Shown here: piece after piece, positions 60,296 through 64,000 of the stretch
Layout of the letters: each line of letters opens with the position of its first letter
Numbering within the stretch: position 1 is the stretch's first letter
DNA from: Lachnospiraceae bacterium UBA4260
GTDB taxonomy: Bacteria > Bacillota > Clostridia > Lachnospirales > Lachnospiraceae
Assembly: GCA_002395235.1 (NCBI GenBank)
Contig: DGWK01000019.1
Coordinates: 55,137 to 119,136 of the forward strand
DNA length: 64,000 nt
Direction: 5' to 3'
The notes under the pieces: generated by a model
Seen by the model: only the letters and a program-made list of their open reading frames with translations
What the model was told of the DNA's origin: nothing
Database searches by the model: none
Made by a program: the position numbers and the translations under genes

Positions 60296-61321
60296 ATGGG
60301 CACAATTGTATACGACGGAAAAGATTTATCAGATTTTGGAGTGGCATGTATCGGCAGTGCTGTTTATGGCGCGCCTTCCCGGGATGTGGAGTCTGTCCAT
60401 ATTCCGGGAAGGAATGGTGACCTGTTGTTCGATAACGGCGGATTTATGAACACGGACATTACGTATCCGCAGTGTTCAATCGTGGAGCGTTTCCCTGTGA
60501 ACGTGGAAGGGTTGCGCAACCACCTGCTGGGCAAGACCGGATACAGGCGTCTGGAAGACAGTTATCATCCTGACGAATACAGAATGGCAGAATACCGGGG
60601 CCCGTTTATGGCGGACGCACACACTGCGAGAGGATACCGCTCGGGTGTATTTGATTTGACATTCAATGCTCAGCCGCAAAGATTTCTGAAAAAGGGCGAA
60701 AAAATGTTGATTTTGGCGCCGCAGACATACAGCAATTCACAGTACAGATTGGTTCTGAATTATCCTCAGGACGGCGACAGACTCGCGATTACCATTAATG
60801 TCATGACGACGCCGGGCGCGACGGTAACGATAGGTAGTAATACATATACGGCAGATGCGGATGGCATAGCGACATTTCAGCAGAATTTCAATGTTTCGTC
60901 AAAACGTCAGTACATAATTACATCTACGGCGTTTATCGCCGCGTTGTCAGGGACGAACCTTGGATATGACTATGAACCGTCTACAAGATACATAATACTG
61001 AAAAACCCGGCGCCGTATGCACAGCCGGTTTTACAGGTAGTTCCGGGAGCGAACGCGACGGCGACGGTCTATTGGTGGTCGAATGGTAATCAGCGGACAG
61101 TCGTTAAAGAAACGGCGGGATATGCGGACGCAATTTTCACAATTAATTCACAGACGGGGACGGCGGTATATCAGCGGCAGTCGGGGACGGTTAAATACAA
61201 CGGAAACCTGAATGTGAGCGGCGATTTGCCGATAATCAACGGCGGCACAAACCGTATCAATGCGGATTTAGCGTCGGATGCGGCGGCAGTTTATCTGGTT
61301 CCGAATTACTGGCGCGTTTAA
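60296..61321 (+). CDS. Distal tail protein (Dit-like)
   Basis: This 341-residue protein has the N-terminal Dit pattern with VHIPGRNGDLLFDNGGF and YHPDEYRMAEY. It forms the hub connecting tail tube and baseplate. GGAGGGC precedes ATG 60296. Confidence 0.87.
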   Translation: MGTIVYDGKDLSDFGVACIGSAVYGAPSRDVESVHIPGRNGDLLFDNGGFMNTDITYPQCSIVERFPVNVEGLRNHLLGKTGYRRLEDSYHPDEYRMAEYRGPFMADAHTARGYRSGVFDLTFNAQPQRFLKKGEKMLILAPQTYSNSQYRLVLNYPQDGDRLAITINVMTTPGATVTIGSNTYTADADGIATFQQNFNVSSKRQYIITSTAFIAALSGTNLGYDYEPSTRYIILKNPAPYAQPVLQVVPGANATATVYWWSNGNQRTVVKETAGYADAIFTINSQTGTAVYQRQSGTVKYNGNLNVSGDLPIINGGTNRINADLASDAAAVYLVPNYWRV

Positions 61322-61337
61322 GACTGGTGGTGATGAC

Positions 61338-62510
61338 ATGATTCCGATTTTATATGAAAAAACAGGAAATATCACAGGATGGGGACTCGGTCTTATGAAA
61401 GGTTGTAAGAGCGCGGTAGTGTCTGAAACAATGAACGGCGATTTTACGGCGAAGGTAGAAATTCCTTCGTCTGCGGGAGTTGCGAACGAACTGGCGGTTG
61501 ACCGTATCGTTGCAATGGACATACCTGAAAGGTTCTATGACGTCAATTTCAGCGAAGGCGGAACACAGTATTTCCAGATAGTAAAAATTTCAAAAAGTCT
61601 TAGCGGAATGCTGACATTGGATTTGGAACATATATCGCACAGGCTGAAACGTATCGTCATGACAAGGCGCGTTGCGTCAGGACAATATACCGGCGACGGT
61701 TCAAAGATATATCAGTATCCGCACGTGGGCGACATGATGGTATGGACGTTTAACCTGACAGCGCTGGTCGGCGGAAGTACGACGGCTTCGTTGGACGCAA
61801 AACTGCCGTATCTGAAAGAACCGATGTCTCTCAGGGATTATCTTGCCGGAGCGGAAGGCAGTATCACAGATATAAACCATTGTGATTGGATTTTCAGTAA
61901 CAGCAAAGTCAGGGCGTTCACAAGACGCGGGCAGGATACGGGATACGTTCTCAGACGCGGAGCAGGTCTGAAAGATTTGCAGATTGAAGAGTCGGTGGCG
62001 GGCATATACACGCAGATGTTTCCTTATTGGTTGAAGGAAGTGAATGGCGTGGTGACATATGTGGCGCCGTCAAGTCCTGTCAGTTGTCAATATGCGTCGA
62101 ACTACGATATTCAGCGCATAATGCCGATGAATTGCACAAATGAGTTCGAAACGAAACCGACAGTATCGCAGTTGCAGGTATGGGCGACGGATTATATGAA
62201 CAGAAATGGTTATGGGTTGCCGACAGTTTCCGTGAAGGTGGACGTTCGTTCGTCTGCGGGTTCTACGGATGCGAACGAATACTTCGTTGATGCGGATGGG
62301 CATAAGTTGACGCATGACCTGTATCTTGGAGATTCAGTACATGTTCAGGTGAAAATAGGGAACTTGTACGTAGCAGTTAAACCACGGATTCAGCGGTATG
62401 AATATGATGTCCTGACGGAGAAGTATACGGTTCTGGAGTTGGGCACGATAAAACCGACATTGCCGAAAACACTGTTTGCCGTGCTGAAGAAAACGGGGGT
62501 AAAAATATGA
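61338..62510 (+). CDS. Tail endopeptidase/Tal-like protein
   Basis: This 390-residue protein belongs to the prophage tail endopeptidase group (N-terminal ILYEKTGNITGWGLGLMK; DLEHISHRLKRIVM; LGDSVHVQVK). It sits after Dit and before the baseplate protein, the usual Tal position. It is shorter than Tal proteins with a lytic C-terminal domain, so it probably has structural function only. It overlaps the next gene by 4 bases. Confidence 0.82.
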   Translation: MIPILYEKTGNITGWGLGLMKGCKSAVVSETMNGDFTAKVEIPSSAGVANELAVDRIVAMDIPERFYDVNFSEGGTQYFQIVKISKSLSGMLTLDLEHISHRLKRIVMTRRVASGQYTGDGSKIYQYPHVGDMMVWTFNLTALVGGSTTASLDAKLPYLKEPMSLRDYLAGAEGSITDINHCDWIFSNSKVRAFTRRGQDTGYVLRRGAGLKDLQIEESVAGIYTQMFPYWLKEVNGVVTYVAPSSPVSCQYASNYDIQRIMPMNCTNEFETKPTVSQLQVWATDYMNRNGYGLPTVSVKVDVRSSAGSTDANEYFVDADGHKLTHDLYLGDSVHVQVKIGNLYVAVKPRIQRYEYDVLTEKYTVLELGTIKPTLPKTLFAVLKKTGVKI

Positions 62511-63577
62511 ATTATAAATTTTTAGTATTCAGTGACGGGGCGGTATCGGTCGACCTGTCCATGATACCTGGCGGGGTTCTGCCGGTTGTCCATATATCGC
62601 AGTATGACGACAGACGAACAATTACATTCACATTGGACGAAACTGTATCGCTTTCCGATTGCATGGTCGAAGGCACACGTGCAGATGGTGGCACGGTGTC
62701 AGAGGCGGCGACGCATACATCATCTTCAAATGTAGTGACATGGACGCCGTCTTTGAACTTCACGCAGAAAAAGGGTGATGTGCTTTGCGAATTGGTTTTC
62801 GGCAGTTACAGCCCGAGGATTGGTTCCGCGAATTTCATCCTCAGGGTGGAACCGGCGGGAGCGGACAGGGACGCGCCGGTTGCGGGTTCTACGGTAACGA
62901 TTACAGAACCCGGAACCTATTATATTGCGCCCTATGACAGGGTGATAGTCGATGTTGAGGCGCCGAATGGCGGGATTATCCTGCGCAGCAATGGCACATA
63001 TGATGTAACAAAATATGAGACGGCGCACGTCAACGTGCCTTCACAGGCTTCAGGGACATTCAATATCAATGCAAACGGCGACTACGACATTTCCTCTTAT
63101 GCGGGCGTCCACGTGGCAGTTCCTACGGGAGGCGGCGGCGGAACAGTTGCGGACATGGAACTGTTAGCAAATATTTCAGCGGCGGCGTCGGATGAAACAT
63201 ATGATATTGACATGACAGCATATCCGATTTCCAAGACAAGGAGCTATGCGTTCTCGGACTGCAAAGCGCTGAAGTCTGTGAAGATGGATGTGAAAACAGT
63301 TGGAAATTCCACGTTCTATTCATGCACAGCGTTGGAGACCGTTCACCTGTATAGCACGGAAGCGATTAATTCGAGCGCGTTCACAGGATGCCTTAATTTG
63401 ACGTCATTGTATCTGCATGGAAGCAGTGTTGCCTCTCTGTCAAGTCCTTCGGTTCTGAACGGGACGCCGATTAGAGATGGTACAGGCACGATTTACGTTC
63501 CCTCAAACCTTGTGGACTCTTACAAGGCGGCGACAAACTGGTCGACGTTTGCAGACCAAATTCAGGCGATACCGTAA
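62507..63577 (+). CDS. Baseplate protein, BppU-type N-terminus with LRR_5 repeats
   Basis: This 356-residue protein has an N-terminal domain like BppU upper baseplate proteins. GTYxI/GxYDV-type beta segments follow, then a BspA-type leucine-rich region (YAFSDCKALKSV; STFYSCTALETVHLY; FTGCLNLTSLYLHG). These repeats commonly bind host surfaces. It begins MNYKFLVFSDGAVSVD, resembling the N-termini of the capsid and tail-tube proteins. Confidence 0.85.
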   Translation: MNYKFLVFSDGAVSVDLSMIPGGVLPVVHISQYDDRRTITFTLDETVSLSDCMVEGTRADGGTVSEAATHTSSSNVVTWTPSLNFTQKKGDVLCELVFGSYSPRIGSANFILRVEPAGADRDAPVAGSTVTITEPGTYYIAPYDRVIVDVEAPNGGIILRSNGTYDVTKYETAHVNVPSQASGTFNINANGDYDISSYAGVHVAVPTGGGGGTVADMELLANISAAASDETYDIDMTAYPISKTRSYAFSDCKALKSVKMDVKTVGNSTFYSCTALETVHLYSTEAINSSAFTGCLNLTSLYLHGSSVASLSSPSVLNGTPIRDGTGTIYVPSNLVDSYKAATNWSTFADQIQAIP

Positions 63578-63588
63578 GGAGGTACAAA

Positions 63589-63801
63589 ATGATTATCAAA
63601 GAAACATACAAAGAGCGTTTCATTAGAACGTATTCCGATGAAGGCTTCAAAATCCGCCAGGTATCTACGGGCATTGTGTACGATGAAGCGGTCGATGTAG
63701 TCGACAAGGAATACGTGGAGACCGATGAAAAACGTGATGACAGACCTGCGGATGCGGGCGAGGCGGCGGAGCTGCTTTCCATTATAACGGGGGAGGGATG
63801 A
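63589..63801 (+). CDS. Small phage protein in the baseplate region, unknown
   Basis: This 70-residue acidic protein MIIKETYKERFIRTYSDE... has a TAAGGAGG site. A small protein of this size and position often follows baseplate genes in Clostridial phages; function unknown. Confidence 0.7.
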   Translation: MIIKETYKERFIRTYSDEGFKIRQVSTGIVYDEAVDVVDKEYVETDEKRDDRPADAGEAAELLSIITGEG

Positions 63802-63804
63802 TAG

Positions 63805-64000
63805 ATGATAACCAGAGAGCAGGCGGAAAAGTTCCGCAAAATTATCGAAGCGCACTCAGCGGATTTCTCTGACGCAGAGGCGGCGGAAGCACCGCACCTG
63901 TTTCCGGGATGGAGCGGCGGCGGCACGGAATATGCGGTCGGCGACAGAGTTCAGTACGGCGGGAAACCGTATAAATGCATTCAGGGACATACATCTCAGG
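63805..64000 (+). CDS. Phage tail protein with CBM5/12-like segment (3' end missing)
   Basis: ATG 63805 follows GGGAGGG. The 65 codons visible contain YAVGDRVQYGGKPYKCIQGH, the pattern of carbohydrate-binding CBM5/12-type domains found in phage tail fibre or lysis-related proteins. The gene runs off the right edge. Confidence 0.75.
   Translation, partial: MITREQAEKFRKIIEAHSADFSDAEAAEAPHLFPGWSGGGTEYAVGDRVQYGGKPYKCIQGHTSQ

Larger units (their letters stand above)
34173..64000 (+). mobile_element. Prophage (siphovirus), left part
   Basis: From the tRNA-Gly 3' end to the right edge all recognised genes are phage-type, co-directional and lower in G+C than the host. The order is early genes, replication, modification, packaging, head, tail and baseplate. 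The right boundary, lysis and integration genes lie beyond the window. No second copy of the tRNA 3' end is seen inside the window. Confidence 0.9.

Overview
The window joins a Gram-positive, low-GC-phylum chromosome segment (about 1-34,170) to the left part of a tailed-phage prophage (about 34,173 to the right edge). CodY, HemZ, a MecA-like adaptor, a UPF0237/DUF711 gene pair and the order hemZ-topA-codY-rpsB-tsf point to Clostridia, most likely Lachnospiraceae. This placement is inference from gene content; no 16S gene is present. Host genes are visibly richer in G+C, with many codons ending in C or G, than the phage genes.

Host region. It opens inside groEL and continues with rel (ppGpp synthetase/hydrolase), an MBL hydrolase, hemZ, topA, codY and the rpsB-tsf translation operon. 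A mecA-like gene, an RluF-type pseudouridine synthase, ligA and metA (acetyl-CoA type by its Glu111) follow. Next come three poorly understood genes: an 871-residue repeat protein, a coiled-coil protein with a duplicated zinc ribbon, and an overlapping lysophospholipase-like hydrolase. Then come a PurF-like protein lacking the glutaminase cysteine, citrate synthase on the minus strand, and a soluble hybrid histidine kinase. The host part ends with pyrimidine salvage genes (udp, cdd), a membrane zf-HC2 protein, polA-coaE-walJ, the ACT/DUF711 pair, a PfkB kinase and tRNA-Gly(CCC).

Phage region. The prophage begins at the tRNA-Gly 3' end, a classic attachment site. No integrase, lysis or lysogeny cassette lies on this side; the far end is outside the window. 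Everything recognisable is rightward. There are five small early genes and a 1.65-kb gene-free stretch packed with repeats: 11-bp repeats, a 68-bp direct repeat, a 30-bp iteron-like array, and three evenly spaced palindromes. Then come an XRE regulator, a run of hairpins, and a replication module (SF2 helicase, RusA, DnaB-type helicase, sigma-like factor, SSB). A modification module follows: a compact SAM-synthetase homologue overlapping a ParB-domain DNA methyltransferase. Packaging and head genes come next (terS, GIY-YIG endonuclease, terL, SPP1-type portal and gp7, thioredoxin-like protein, Prp protease, scaffold, capsid, connectors). The tail genes are the tail tube, chaperones with a -1 frameshift site, tape measure, Dit, Tal and baseplate. 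This is a siphovirus.

The most striking observation is a shared N-proximal motif, Y-K-F-x-[IV]-F, in the scaffold, major capsid, tail-tube and baseplate proteins. The same phage encodes its own Prp-type cysteine protease just upstream of the scaffold. This suggests a phage-specific maturation system with its own cleavage tag. Other leading candidates are a bipartite intergenic element repeated with identical spacing, palindromes with compensatory changes, and the SAM-synthetase/methyltransferase pair.
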